Both the position numbers and the translations under genes were made by a program. The notes below the pieces were generated by a model. It ran no database searches. It saw only the letters and a program-made list of their open reading frames with translations, and was not told the DNA's origin. This document shows, piece after piece, positions 1 through 16,617 of a stretch of 64,000 nt of DNA. The DNA lies in the NCBI RefSeq assembly GCF_047663525.1, contig NC_092604.1, positions 11,953,501 to 12,017,500 on the forward strand. The letters are read 5' to 3'. Source of the stretch: Anas platyrhynchos. Lineage: Eukaryota > Chordata > Aves > Anseriformes > Anatidae. Within the stretch, counting starts at the first letter, position 1, and the number at the start of each line of letters is the position of its first letter.

Positions 1-260
1 GCCGAGAATGTTAAGTCTCAAAAATAAATAAATAAACAAATAAACAAACAAACAAACAAAATAAGTTTGAGGGAAAACAAAACAAAACCCCAAAAGCCAA
101 ACCCCCCCAAAAAACATTAAGCAAAACCCAAAGCAACCAACCCAAAAAGCAACCCCCCCCCAAAAAAAAAAAAAAACAAACAAACAAACAAAAAAAAAAA
201 CATAAAGCAAAACCCAAAGCCAATAACCCCCCAAAAAACCCACAACCCCAAACCCCAAGC
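1..260. repeat. A/C-rich low-complexity DNA with (AAAT)n/(AAAC)n microsatellites
   Basis: The left edge is almost only A and C on the + strand. Positions about 22-60 are tandem AAAT then AAAC units, and 165-200 is an A run followed by more CAAA units. The long open frames here, on the minus strand, are low-complexity readthrough without family resemblance. The block lies just upstream of the CpG island of the CUTA-like gene. I see no gene in it. Confidence 0.85.
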
Positions 261-284
261 AAACACCGCCAGAATCACAAAAAC

Positions 285-645
285 CCCCCGGGGGCCGGCA
301 GGATGAAGGCAAGGGGGGGTGTGTGGGGGGGTGGCCGCTCCGTGCCCCAGCCCCGCCGGGCAGCAGCCGCCCGCCGGCCGCGGAGGAGGAGCCATGGCCG
401 GGCTCCCCCCCTCCGGGCAGCGGCCTCGGGCCGGGCAGAGCAGGTGGAGGAGGCTCGGCGGGGCCGCGGCTCCCTCCCGGCCGGGCCGATGGAGGCTCTG
501 AGCCAGCGCTGCCCCCTGCCCGCCGCCCAGGGCTGCCCCCGGCCGGGCCGCGGCACGGTGCTGCTGGTAAGTGGGAGCCCGGGCGGGGAGCGGGGGCAGC
601 CGGGGGGGGGCAGTCGGAGCCCGGGGGTGCACGAAGGGGAAGGGG
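285..645 (+). promoter_or_regulatory. CpG-island promoter and first exon region of the CUTA-like gene
   Basis: The base composition switches abruptly at about 285 from A/C-rich to strongly GC- and CpG-rich, with several GGGCGGG/CCGCCC-like and GGCCGGGC stretches. The island spans coding exon 1 and its GTAAGT donor at 567. I see no TATA box at a convincing position. The transcription start cannot be placed from sequence alone. It probably lies between 300 and 480, which decides which upstream ATGs are in the mRNA. Confidence 0.6.
394..501 (+). other. upstream open reading frame overlapping the CUTA-like start
   Basis: An ATG at 394 sits in a very strong Kozak context (GAGCCATGG). It opens a 35-codon frame that stops at 499-501, overlapping the proposed main ATG (489) in another frame. 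If the mRNA begins upstream of 394, scanning ribosomes would meet this start first and bypass 489. The encoded peptide is Gly/Arg-rich with no recognisable domain. It could be a translational control element or lie outside the transcript. Confidence 0.4.
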
Positions 646-3600
646 CGAAGGCGTTGTCTCAAAGAGAATTTTTGGGGTTGTTTCCACCCGTGCTGAGGGG
701 GTCTGGAGGTTGCCACCAGCTGCGGTGTTGTTTGGGGCGGGTTTGGTTTGGTTTTTCTTTTTTTCTTTTTTTTTTTTTTGTACAGTGTCTCGTCCAAGCT
801 AGAGGCGTTTAGGGAAAGCCCTAACCTGGTGATTTTGGTCCCCGGAGCTGTTTGTGGTTCGCTAAAGCCAAAACAAATAAATCTTGCAAAAATCTTCGTC
901 TCTGTAAACTCGGCTGTCATTGTGCCAATCAGTGCTTTTCAGTGACATACAATCGCACGGTGGATTTGTCAGCTTTGTTCGCTTTAACCTCTTGGCAGTC
1001 ATGAGTATATCTGGTTTAATCAGGTGGGAATCCTGAAGTTTCCATCCTTCACTTTTGCACCATCCCTTGGCAAATACAACTATTCCGAGAAAAGAATCAA
1101 ATAGTGCTGTAATCTTTCTTTTCAGAAAACAAATAACAACAAAACACCAACAAACAAAAAACCAAGCGGGTGCTCACTGTTATACTTCTATTCAATGCAA
1201 ATGTTCAAGGGGATTTCCTCGTCACATGCACACACATCTTTCCAAGAAGATTACTGATTGCCATGCTGAACGGGTCAGATTTTTTTCCTAAGCAGAGAAC
1301 ATGATTACATCCTAATCTGGAAAAGTAGATACACCAGCATATCTCTGTCTGGCTTGTAACTCTCTGAGTGGGTTCTGGGATTTGTTGCGCAGTACTTGTA
1401 AAATGGCTTAGTGGAAAAAAAGAACACAAAAGAAGCTCTAAAAATTATTATGAGAAACCTTGTGATAATAAAGAGTATTGCCTCAAATGGATTGAAAAAG
1501 AGGAGACAACTAATAAAGAGCATCGGTCATTTTACAAACAGAAAAGACTTCCTGTCTTTGCGGTGACAAGAGAGATATTTTTTTTAATTCAATCTTGAAA
1601 GAAAAAAAAATCTCTGACATTAGCCCTGTAATGCAAGTTTTTTCAGAGGGTGGAAATAAGGGGAAGAAAAAAAAAAAGTGTCTTCTTAGTCTGATCAAAA
1701 CCTTTTCATGATTGTCGTTGACTAAGGGCCAGATGCTGTTTATTTAAAAAACAAGACAAGAGACAAAGAGAAGAGCAGCTGTGCAGCGACAGCGAGTGCT
1801 GCAACCCAGCGCGCAGGCACCCATCCTTTTGCTGTTACTCAGCACACCAAATTAACCTTGCTATTTCAGCAACGTCCCGGCCAAGATAATTTATGTATTA
1901 CATCTCTGTGTGACCGTGTCTGTGGCATGTGAGTAGAAAGAGCAGCCAAGGGGCTTGCCAGGAATGGGATGTGATGTACAGCAAAACAACTTGTTGCCCC
2001 TGTACTGGCAGTACACAGAAAGAGCAGTACTGTTTCTGCAGCCCTACAGGCTCTGGCTGTGTCAATTAGGATTTCTGTGCCTGAAAGGACTGAATTTGAC
2101 TGTACTATTCTTATCTGTTAATTAAGATGAAATGAACTTTAAACCTACATTTAAGTCCTGCCCTCCCTTGCCTGCTATGCGAGGGCTGCATGATAGCCTG
2201 GGTGGACTGTGAAGCATCTGTCAGCAGAATGCAGTAATTGTTCTGGGTTTGCAGGAAAGGACTAAAGCTCTCCAGGGCCTGCACAGAATCTATTATCCAG
2301 ACTCCCACCTCTCCTGGAAATACTGCTTTCCTCCTTCCACATCCCCAGCAAGGCTGAGGTTCTGTCCCCCCTCTTTCCCAGAGGACCCAATGTGCTTCAC
2401 CCTGGACGTACAGCAAGCAGATGGCTGCGGGATGTGTCCTGAGCAGGAAAGTAGATGAGCCTGGTGTGGGAGCCAAGCCTCGTGTGGTTCCCCTCTCGCT
2501 CCTTTTTGAAACAGAACCACAGTTTAACAGAGGCAGCGTGGCACAGTATTAGATTGGCCCCATTGTAGGGGAATAAATCTCTCCGTATGTTTTCACTTAA
2601 ATTTCAATGAGCATTACTGTAATGTTGAAAGAAAGAAGATTGGAGGCTTCTTTTGAGCCAGAGGTAAGGTAAATGCTTATTTTTAGGAAATGCAACAATT
2701 TACTTTACACCAGCACTCATGTTTTGCATTTTAGGTGATGACTCTGTCTTTACTGATGTATCCAGTGCTGAGAAGTCTTGCTCTCCAGATGCACGCTGCC
2801 GTCACTGGCAGCTACATCTCTGGGACCCACTCCATTGCCTTCATCAACTGTCTCAACGAGCAGATTGCCAAGGACATTGCAAGGTACAGAGAAATTTCCC
2901 CTGCTTGTCTGCTTGAATTATTCGAAAGTAGCTTTGTGTGGAATAAAGCTTTTCCTTGTCCCTTGAGAGGAGCTGCACTTCTCTGCTGGTTTAGGGGTTT
3001 CACATTTCTGCCCGAAAAGTGCTCCTTTTCTCCTATACTCCCTTTCATTTTCTCTCTCTGTATCACATATCCACTTAACAAGAGCTGTGCTTTCTAAAAG
3101 CAAGCTGATAATTACCTCTGAAGTCAGTGCTAAGTAACACATCAAGCTAATTCTTAATTTATTCCATTGCCTTTCATTTTCAAGATCAGTTTTAAAGCCA
3201 TGTCCCTAAATCTCTGGGTCCTCGGATGAAGCCCCAGCCCCATGTTCTCTGATGTGCTATAATCTTCCTTCTTCTCTGAACAACACAGTTAACAAATTCC
3301 AGAATAAGTGTTTATGGAGAGCCATAAAGCACTGTGCACTAACATAAAAATAAACAAAAGCAGAAGTGGTCCACAGAAAACACAGAGCAGGCACTTGTGA
3401 GACACCACCTGAAAGTCTGCATGCTGCTCACCAAACAAACTTCAAGGAATGAGGGCTTTACCTTGATTTTTTTTTTCCCTCTTTCAATGTATCACATGCA
3501 TTGCACGATGTTTTGCACGCAGTTTTTCCACATAGCCATCGGTCCCTGACTCAATAGATGGTTTGTTCAAATTACTGAAACTGTGTTGACTGGGGAAATG

Positions 3601-6600
3601 TTTATGATGGACCATTAAGTTTCCTGCGACACCTCCTGTGAGCTGTTTTTCCTGCTGCGCTCCTGCTTGCCAAAAACTCTCCCCGTCTTCTGTAATAGCT
3701 GACCGTTCCCAAGCAGCCGTTCAGGAGCTGACCGGCTACTGAAAGGGATTTTGTGTCACCTTAAATACTTTAACTGTATTAAGAAATTCAACTAGAATTA
3801 TATTTGTACTGCTGGATGTCTTCTGAAAAACGAGTAACTGTACGTGACTGCTGAAAAGATCCCTCAGTTCCTGAAAATGTTTAATCTTAACAGCTTTGCA
3901 AAAGTTTTCCACTCTTTGATCATTATCCTGCAGGGAAGGGAGAGGAAATAAATCACACCCCATTGCTGAGATTTATGTACTCTGGTTGCATTTTTACTGG
4001 TGGAGTAGTTCTTCTTTTGTTCTGGAATTTGTAGGAATGAGTAACATTTGTAAAGGATGACACAGGGCTTCTACGCTCATTTTCCCACCCACCTGTTTCC
4101 TGGTACTGTCATGTCTATTCTTCTTTTATGTTGCTCAGTGGAGGAGCAATTACTTTGAAGGATCAGACTGCAAGGAAATTGTCTGCTGGTTTTAAGGAAA
4201 AGTTCAGGGTTTGTGAAAACAGACTAACTATAGGTAAAATTCAGCACCTGGCTTGTTCATTTGCACCATCTCTAACCCAGTTTATCTGGATGAGATAACT
4301 TAAAATCCTCAGAAGAGAGCCCTAGCCCACCCAGAAGATCCAGCCTCTCTCCTGTGCCCGCTGTGAGAAGTTGGCCCCTCCGGGCTGGATGCTGCAGCCT
4401 CTTGCATCTCACGTAGCTCATCTAACACCTGAGCAGCCTGTGAGCCTCTGGCTCTGCCTCAGACTTGTGTGTATCTTTTTTCTTGGCTTTTCTGCTTATT
4501 AATATTTCATCTGTCTCATTTCAGAGCCCGTAGTTTAGTCAGGCAGGGACAAAGAAACACGCATTAAGTACCCAACCCAAAGATACCATCTATTATGCAG
4601 ACGTTTTCCACAGACCACGTTCAGCTTCTTAGAATGTTTCCCGTTACCATGGTGGCTGCTCGTTTCTGCTCAGCTTGCTGGAACAAAGTTCAAGATATCG
4701 GTTAAGATCACCATTTATTGGGGGCAAAGCAGAAGTAATTAGGAGGCACTCACCCAAATCGAAAAGGCTCCTGCGCTCAAGTGGCTTGGAAGTTGCAGAT
4801 GGCAAAACAAAGTGATTTGCGCCATGTGTCTGACATGATAAGCGCAGCGGGGATATCTCCCTGTGTGCTGCTGCAGTTTGTTGGTCCACAGATTAACTCA
4901 AGATGCTTTACAAGCATTAAATGACTCGTGCTGGCTACACGTGGTTAGAGCAAACAACCCAGGCCTGCGGGGACAGCTGTCCTCCTCCGCGGCCCCTCAG
5001 CAGAGGGACACGCAGCTCCACCTTGCCGAGCTTTGACATTAAATCCAGCAGGTAATTGAGCTGTGGCCATGCACCAGGGAGCTCACTGGTCCCCTCCCCA
5101 GGTGTCTCGGGGTGCTGCTGGGTTTGTGGGAGCACTGCCAGTGACTTACCCATCCTGTGACTTTCTGACGGTGCTGCTGTAGGATTCCTCTTGTGGTGTC
5201 AGCACCGCCAGGGGTTCAGCCAGCCACCGGCCACACTGCCCCTTCCCCAGAGCCTCCCTGCCACAACAGCTGGCAGCCACAGACCAGGAGGGCAATTCTG
5301 GAGACCACTCGAGACCCCAAAGATCATTATCATGACCAGAGTCACTGCTGTGGTGGCAAGGCTGTGTAAGAGCCATGAGAAGAGCTGCTTCCTCGCAGCT
5401 CCAGGGCTGCTCCCGCTGCCTCCCTGTGCCCCACAGGCTCACCTGGGCAAGGTATGAAGTGCTGCAAAAGGACAGAGAGGGCAGGCCGCTAACACCGATG
5501 TGCAAGGGAGCTAATACACATTCAGACAAGAGCCCAGCCTTCCTTCTGGGTCAGAGGCCAGATTACAATACATGATGCAACTGCACATTAGCACCCCGCC
5601 AGGCTGTCTTCTGCTCGTCTCCTGCAGCGCACTCACCACTGACCGAGTCTGTCGTTTTTACAGTTCAGGCTGTCTTTTTGAAAGCTAAGATTTCTTATAC
5701 TTTGTTTTGCCATCACCTTCGTCCTGTATCATAACCTGGGTGTAAGGATTGAAGCAGCAGTTAAACAGAATGGGTTCGATTCTTTAGCTCACTCAGGGTT
5801 AATTTTTGCAGGGTGTTGAATCGAGCCTTCCCATATCTAATAACTGTCATCTTCTCTGCAGTTCAAGATCATTCAATAGTTCAGCGTTTGCACAGTTCAA
5901 GCCCTCGGTACAGAACAGTTCCCAGCAAGGCCAGTGTTAAAGAAAGGTGAAGGCACCAGCACAGAGCCTGTAAGAGGCGCCTGCAGGAGGGACGAGGCTG
6001 CCACCACCGACAGAAGGGCCCAGACATTGTTGTGGTCAGCAAATACAGCATTTGACCTAGTTCTTCCAAAATTCCACCCCGAGTTTGCTTCAATACTATT
6101 TAATCACTTAAATACCACTTCTGCTGGCAGGCCAAGCAGCTCTGCAAAAACAAATCAGCCCACAACTAAAGGAGGAAGCACGGGGGAAGGAGTTTATTTA
6201 GGCTTCGGATTTCTAGGACATTTTGGGTAGAAAACCCTTGATGTTGTTAAATCAACAAGTTCCACATTTAGTTCGCTCTGCGACGAAGAAGCACAGCTTG
6301 ACATATATACGTGGCTGGGAGACAAACCCCCCAGCTTCCATCCCAGCCCCGGCTGTTACGGCCGGGGGCAGGCACTGACTCCCTCCTGTTTCACCCAGGG
6401 GCATCATGGACAAGAGACTGGCTGCCTACGTGAACATCCTGCCGAAGAGCTCGGCCTTGTAAGTTGGGCTGGGAATTCCCAAAGGAGGAGGCAACCCCGG
6501 GCTGCTGGGGAGGAGGAAGAGGAGGAGGGCCCCTGAGGCTCCCAGGACATGGAAGCACATGTTCTGGTGGTTGTTGGGGGTGGCTGAGATGTTCCTCACT

Positions 6601-8102
6601 CGTGAGGAGTGCACTGAGCTTATTAAGGAGCACAGATGCCCTGACTGCCAGCAGGGACCATTTATTTCTTGGTTACTTAGCTACAGAGATCCAGTAGGGT
6701 GATTTGTGGTCCTGAGGACGCAGCTCCTGTTTGTAGACAACCTAAAAAGAAGCTAGGATAGGGACCGTAAAGGCTTTTGGGATATTAAGCAGTACCTCCA
6801 GGAAGGAAGAACATATCTTTTACCTCAGAATAAAGCTAGCCAGGCACCTTAGGTATCCCCAGCCATCCGTGCAAAGGGATTGCCCTTGTTTTAGAGAGGT
6901 TAAGCAGCAAAACCCCAAAACAGCCAGTACTCTTGATCTGGCCCTGCTGGACAAAGGGAGCCAGATGCCCACATCGCAGTCCCTGGCTCCAGTCCCAGCC
7001 CCTCACCTTGCCTTGTCCTGCTGCCCCCAGCAACCTTAACCTGGCACAGCAAGGGTGGCTCAGTCACAAGGACAGCAGATTTTTAGGGGATATGTGCAGA
7101 TAGCATCAAGCAGGGAAACTGAACCCCCCAGGGGGATCAGCATGGCTGCACCTATAGCTGTATTCACTGGTTATTCTTCTCTTTTAAATACAGGTATTTC
7201 TGGAAAGGGGAACTGGAAGAATCCACAGAAATACTGCTGGTAAGTGACAATTCCTTATCTCATAAAAAAACACATCCTAGAGAGCCCAAGCCGCCAAAAG
7301 CCAAAAGGAGCTACAGGGTGTTTTGGGGAGGGTGGCACCAATCTGCCTGAGATTTGGGATTGCTCTTAGGGATCCCAATCACCCCACTGTGGGTACGGCA
7401 AATTAATTTTTTTTTTCTCTTATTCTCTGCAGTTAGTGAAAACAAGGACATCCAAAATAGGCGAATTGTCCAACTACGTCAGGTGAGGCTCTGGCTCCGG
7501 GGAGCACGGGGTTTCCATCCAAGGTACACTGCCAGCTCATGCTCGGGGTTTGGGATTCAGGCTCCCTGAGCCAGGTCCTACCTAGAAGGGTTTCAAGTGC
7601 TGCAGGATGTACCCTGTGAGCCCTAAAAACCCAGACACTGCATCAGCTCAGAATGGGTTTGCAGGAGTATCAGCTACTGGGCTCCAACCAAGCTTCTGCT
7701 CACACAGGTCACTGCCTGGCTGCCTCCCGGCAGGCTTCCTGCCCTCCCCAGCGCCGAGCACAGCCAGGGCCCCTGGCAGTCAGCTGTTGGCTGTGGTAAA
7801 CCCCAAACTCAAAGCAAAATCCTCACATGGCAAAAAGGAGAGGCGAGTGCTTTGAAGTTGGTGGGGCGCGTGGGGCACGGCTGACACGCGCCGCTGTGAG
7901 CAGAGACCTCTGCTTCCTGCGCCTGCGAGCCGGCGCGGGGCTGTTCCTGCCGCGGGGATGGGTCCGTGACTCTGTTCTCTGCATCTGGTTCCACTTCAGA
8001 TCCATCCATCCCTTTGAAATTCCCGAAGTCATCAGCCTGCCTATTGACCAAGGAAACCCTCTCTACCTCAAATGGATAGAAGAAAACGTCCCACGGGATT
8101 AA
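489..8102 (+). CDS. CutA divalent cation tolerance-like protein (CUTA-like), six coding exons
   Basis: Coding exons are 489-566, 2735-2883, 6399-6458, 7194-7239, 7433-7482 and 8000-8102. All have GT-AG borders and matching phases, giving 161 aa and a TAA stop. The product belongs to the CutA1 family, small ferredoxin-like proteins that form very stable trimers. Bacterial members affect copper tolerance, and animal CUTA has been linked to acetylcholinesterase membrane anchoring. Visible hallmarks are YFWKG (residues 97-101), the following acidic stretch EESTE, and HPFEIPEVISLP (131-142), the family signature near the metal site. Residues 27-45 (MTLSLLMYPVLRSLALQ region) are hydrophobic and could be a signal or membrane anchor, as in long human CUTA isoforms. 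The start at 489 has a weak Kozak -3 base. An in-frame ATG at 303, with A at -3, would add 62 Arg-rich residues, and internal Met28 is also possible. Position next to PHF19 matches the human CUTALP pseudogene locus, so this is the CUTA-like paralogue rather than CUTA itself. The family call is firm and the N-terminus uncertain. Confidence 0.9.
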
Positions 8103-8940
8103 AGGAAGAGTGCAGAAGCCAGCCTGCTTTCAGGGAGATGAGACAAAATGTGCTTTGTCCCGCTGGTGTCCCTGTGCAGGCACACGCAGGAAGGCAGCTT
8201 GTATCCCTGTGGGTTTGCTACGGCACAGAAACTTGGGACTGGGAGTTTTATTTGTACTTGAAATGTCCCCTCCTTGGCCTGACACTGTGCTGCAGGGAGC
8301 ACCGAGCCTGGAGGCAGCAGGGAAGGGCACCAAGGGGCTGCAGCGTTGCAGCCACAGATACCCAGAGGTGCTCACATCAAGACCCCACGGCACCCGGGGA
8401 TATTTCAGGCCCCCAGCAGCCAGGTGGTGGCCGTGGCCTGGCAGTCCCCAGGCGTCCTGCAGCCGGCGCCTGAGACCCTTCCCTGGCTCTGCTGCAGCAG
8501 CTGTCACAGCATCTGCACCGCTCTGCCTCCTGCTTCCCCAGCCCGCAGGCAGCAGGATGTGGCCAGGCACCCCGCGAGGCACTGGCTCACACCCTCTCCT
8601 GCTGTCATCCAGCCTGCTGGCTCGTCTGACAAAATCCAAGCAGAGAGCAAACTTGAGCAGAGGCTGCAGGCACTTGCCAGGAGCCCCAGTGAGCGCACAC
8701 ACTGACAGTGCCCTTCCTGCTGAGCCGCTGCCAGATCAGGGAACCCGGGTGCCAGCTGGAGCAGGGCATTGCCCAGCTGCAGGGGCTGCGTCCCCCACCT
8801 GTGCCTGGATGGTTGCTTTCCACCCAGGCCAAGTTCAGCCTTGTAAAAAGATGTTCACGTAGCGTAATTGGATGTAACTTAAGAACCAATACCAAGTCAG
8901 TTATGTGACAGCGAAAGGAATAAACGGGAGTGTTCCTACC
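8103..8940 (+). other. probable 3' UTR of the CUTA-like gene
   Basis: The stretch runs from the TAA stop to just beyond an AATAAA at 8919-8924. It has no conserved open frame; the long overlapping frames here are GC-driven. The downstream sequence (about 8950-8980) is G/T-rich, as expected after a cleavage site. Confidence 0.6.
8919..8924 (+). terminator. polyadenylation signal AATAAA, CUTA-like gene
   Basis: A canonical AATAAA lies 817 bases after the stop codon, followed within 30-60 bases by G/T-rich sequence. Further AATAAA hexamers on the same strand at about 9655 and 10420 could serve longer transcripts that run into PHF19 from the opposite side. Confidence 0.6.
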
Positions 8941-9359
8941 TGCACAGATGCATGAGTTGTTGCAGTTTGTGGGTGCAAATCCACAGTGAGCAGGGCAGGA
9001 GGGTCTCTCGGGGCTCTGCAGCGATTTCCTGCAGCCTGATGCCAGGTGATGCTCTGCTGGCTCCAACCTGCTCATCTCGGGTGGTGGAGAAGCGGTACAG
9101 GGAGCCTTGCAGGTGTTGGGCCACAGATTTGCATGGCCCCATCAGCTATTGGGGTAGCAGGTGCAGGAAAGAAGTTGACAGGGAAAACAGTCTGAGCTCT
9201 GAGAGCAGGAAACTTCCCAGTGCTAAGTCAGGAGCGGCAGGATCCCAGCTGGGTACTTTGTCTGGCAAAAAAAGAGCAAAGCACATGAAGAAAGCAACAG
9301 CACTGACCCCCAGCCCCCAGCTGCCCTAACTCAGTAATCCTGGTACCACAAAGAACCAG

Positions 9360-11656
9360 TGATGTTAAAAAAAAGACTTTTTAATTGTACATCAGACATA
9401 TTAATTACAACTTGGATATAACAAGAGTTGGTTATTACAAGCAGCAACCTGAAATCATAAATCTTTAGAAGGTGCACAGAGTCATTATAATATCTATTAC
9501 AACTAATGCAAAATATATTCTGGAACAAAAATATTTTTAAAGGCTCCACATTCAGTTCTCTGCGAGAGGAGAGGGAAAGGAGGAGCTGCTGAGCTGGGGC
9601 CACTACAGCATGGGTGCACCCATGTGTGCAATGTCCCCTTGGCACATCCCATGGGAATAAACCTGCTTGGCCTTGGGATGGCTCTTGGCAGCCCCCAGCC
9701 CCTCCCCAGGGCAGCAATTCGGACAAGAATAAGGGCTTCATAGGCACTCGTGAAAGGGAAATACTGTAAGTGCTCCTCTGGCAACCAACGCTGGCAGGAT
9801 GGGGAGGGACCCGGCTGAGCTGCACCATCCCTGCCAGGCATGGGGGGCTTAGCAGTGATGCCTCTCAAGACGAGGGGCTCCCCAGAAGCATATCCCAGCC
9901 CAGAGAGCTGGAATGCAGACCTCGATGGTGCCAGCAGCCTCTCCCCAAGCTCACCTGACCCTGCTCGGCTCAAACCGTCCTGTGGCTGGAGCTGGGCAGA
10001 GCCTCGTGTCCCAGCCACACGCTGCACCAGCAGCTTCTCCACCAAGCAGAATGCCAGGTAACTCATCAGAAGGGAATTAAAAGGCTTTTACTTGCTGTGC
10101 TGAGTATTCAGGCTCAGAGCACAGCTGCTGAAGCAGCTCACGCCTGGCCTGAGCCCTGCGGGCACCTCCCCATCGAACCACCAGCCTCCCGCACCACCTT
10201 GCTGTGGCAGTAGCTGAAGCAGCCATCCATTTTCCAGGACTATGCTTTGGCCTCTGGTTTGCAAACATCACCTGCTCTCCAGTGCTGGTCACACCGGTGG
10301 ATTTTTGCCTTTACTGGAGGTGAAGCAGCAGGACACCTCACACCCCATGCCTCACCTCACTCTGCATCTTTACAGTGCACCACCCGGCCACATGGCGAGC
10401 AGTTTAAGTAACACTTCTTCAATAAAACAACCTTTTTGATTCATCCTCCGGCTGGCAGATCACAAAAGCACACATACAAACAATGATGCTACAAGGACAG
10501 GGCGTGCAGACAGAGCAGGACCACACGGCTCACCCACACCGTGGGGCAGACACAGTGGTGGTGGGGGAGAGAGGAGAGCAACATTAAATACACATAAAAA
10601 TATCTTAGAAAAAATCTAACAGGTATGTCTGATATTAGATTTTTTTAAAAAAAGACAACAGTTTGCTCCTGAATATGACAGTATTGCTTTAGACAAGAAG
10701 GGGGTGCTCATTCTCTGTCAGTAGAGACCCACGTTGCAAGAACCGACCCCACACCAGTAACAGCGTGTGGGGGGAGTGCCCCGGTGCTGCCTCCCCTCCT
10801 CTTCTCTTCTGCCTTTTTGGTTTGGCTGCTGGTTTGGCACCTGCAGGACAGGGTTTCCTGCAGCAATAAAGGCCTCGGGCTCCAGTCCGGGCAGTGCCTG
10901 CTGTGGTTTAAGGCAAGCACGTGTGTTTTGGCTGATCAGTTCCAAAACGTGATTGTCAGGCAGGGTGTGAGCCGCAGGATGAGGGCCGCCACACACATCT
11001 GCATGTGCAGACACAAGGCACCTTCCCCTCAATTAGAACAAACCGCATTCCTCAAACGAATGGATTCACGATGAGAAGGAAAACCCCAAGCAACAGCTGC
11101 CACAAGAGTCACCCACCATTTCCCGGGGGCGCAGAGACAGGCCGTCGGGCTCCTCAGCATGACAGTGGAGGTGGCTGGTGCTTGGCACCCAGACCCCCTC
11201 CAAGCTGCTGTTTAAGGCATGGATGTGGCAACACTGGGATGCACTGGGAGGCCCAAGAAGCCTGCCTGCATGACAGACAGCCCCGGGGCAGCACCCCTGT
11301 GCCAGGAAAGACCAGAGCCGCTCACCGCTCCCCTGCCGCTGCAGCGGTGCCTCTGGCTTGGCCAGAGGCTGAAGCAGGAAAGCGTCTCTCTTCGCGTATA
11401 AACGGCCAATAAAGTAAAAATTGTCAATGAAATACAATAAAAAGGCTGCAGGTTTCACCCCACAGCACGGGGGCAGGTTTGGACGCTGCCTGCACCCCTC
11501 ATGGCTCCAGGCAGCCGGGACCCCAAACACGGGGGGCTCTGAGCCCACCCCGGCCATGGTGGTGCCAGTGCCGCCTCCTCTGCAGTGCACCAGGGGTTTC
11601 ACCATGCCCCACACCTCCAACGTTCGCTCCAGGAGAGGAATCAGGGCCAGGGGGGC
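9360..11656 (-). other. PHF19: probable 3' UTR of PHF19
   Basis: The interval lies between the PHF19 stop and the first plausible minus-strand poly(A) signal. I found no AATAAA on the minus strand in it. The nearest variant is ATTAAA at 9385-9380. The stretch 9365-9540 is AT-rich and UTR-like, while 9540-11650 is GC-rich without a supported coding frame on either strand. The end point is an inference, and a shorter UTR using a weaker signal is possible. Confidence 0.45.
9380..9385 (-). terminator. PHF19: candidate polyadenylation signal ATTAAA, PHF19
   Basis: On the minus strand ATTAAA is followed after about 7 bases by a T-rich run, a plausible but non-canonical poly(A) site. It lies about 450 bases from the CUTA-like poly(A) signal, giving a tail-to-tail arrangement. 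Confidence 0.4.

Positions 11657-16617
<4,961 letters not shown>

Noticed and set aside
117-920. 267-codon open frame on the - strand at the left edge
   Set aside because: It crosses A/C-rich simple repeat, the CpG island and the exon 1 antisense strand. The product is Pro/Ala low complexity.
7827-7999. Extension of the last CUTA-like exon upstream to an ATG at 7827
   Set aside because: This is intron readthrough. A good acceptor at 7999 and phase continuity with the exon at 7433-7482 give the conserved CutA sequence.
8110-8862. 250-codon + strand frame after the CUTA-like stop, and its antisense partners
   Set aside because: It lies in the 3' UTR and is GC-rich, with overlapping frames on both strands and no recognisable domain.
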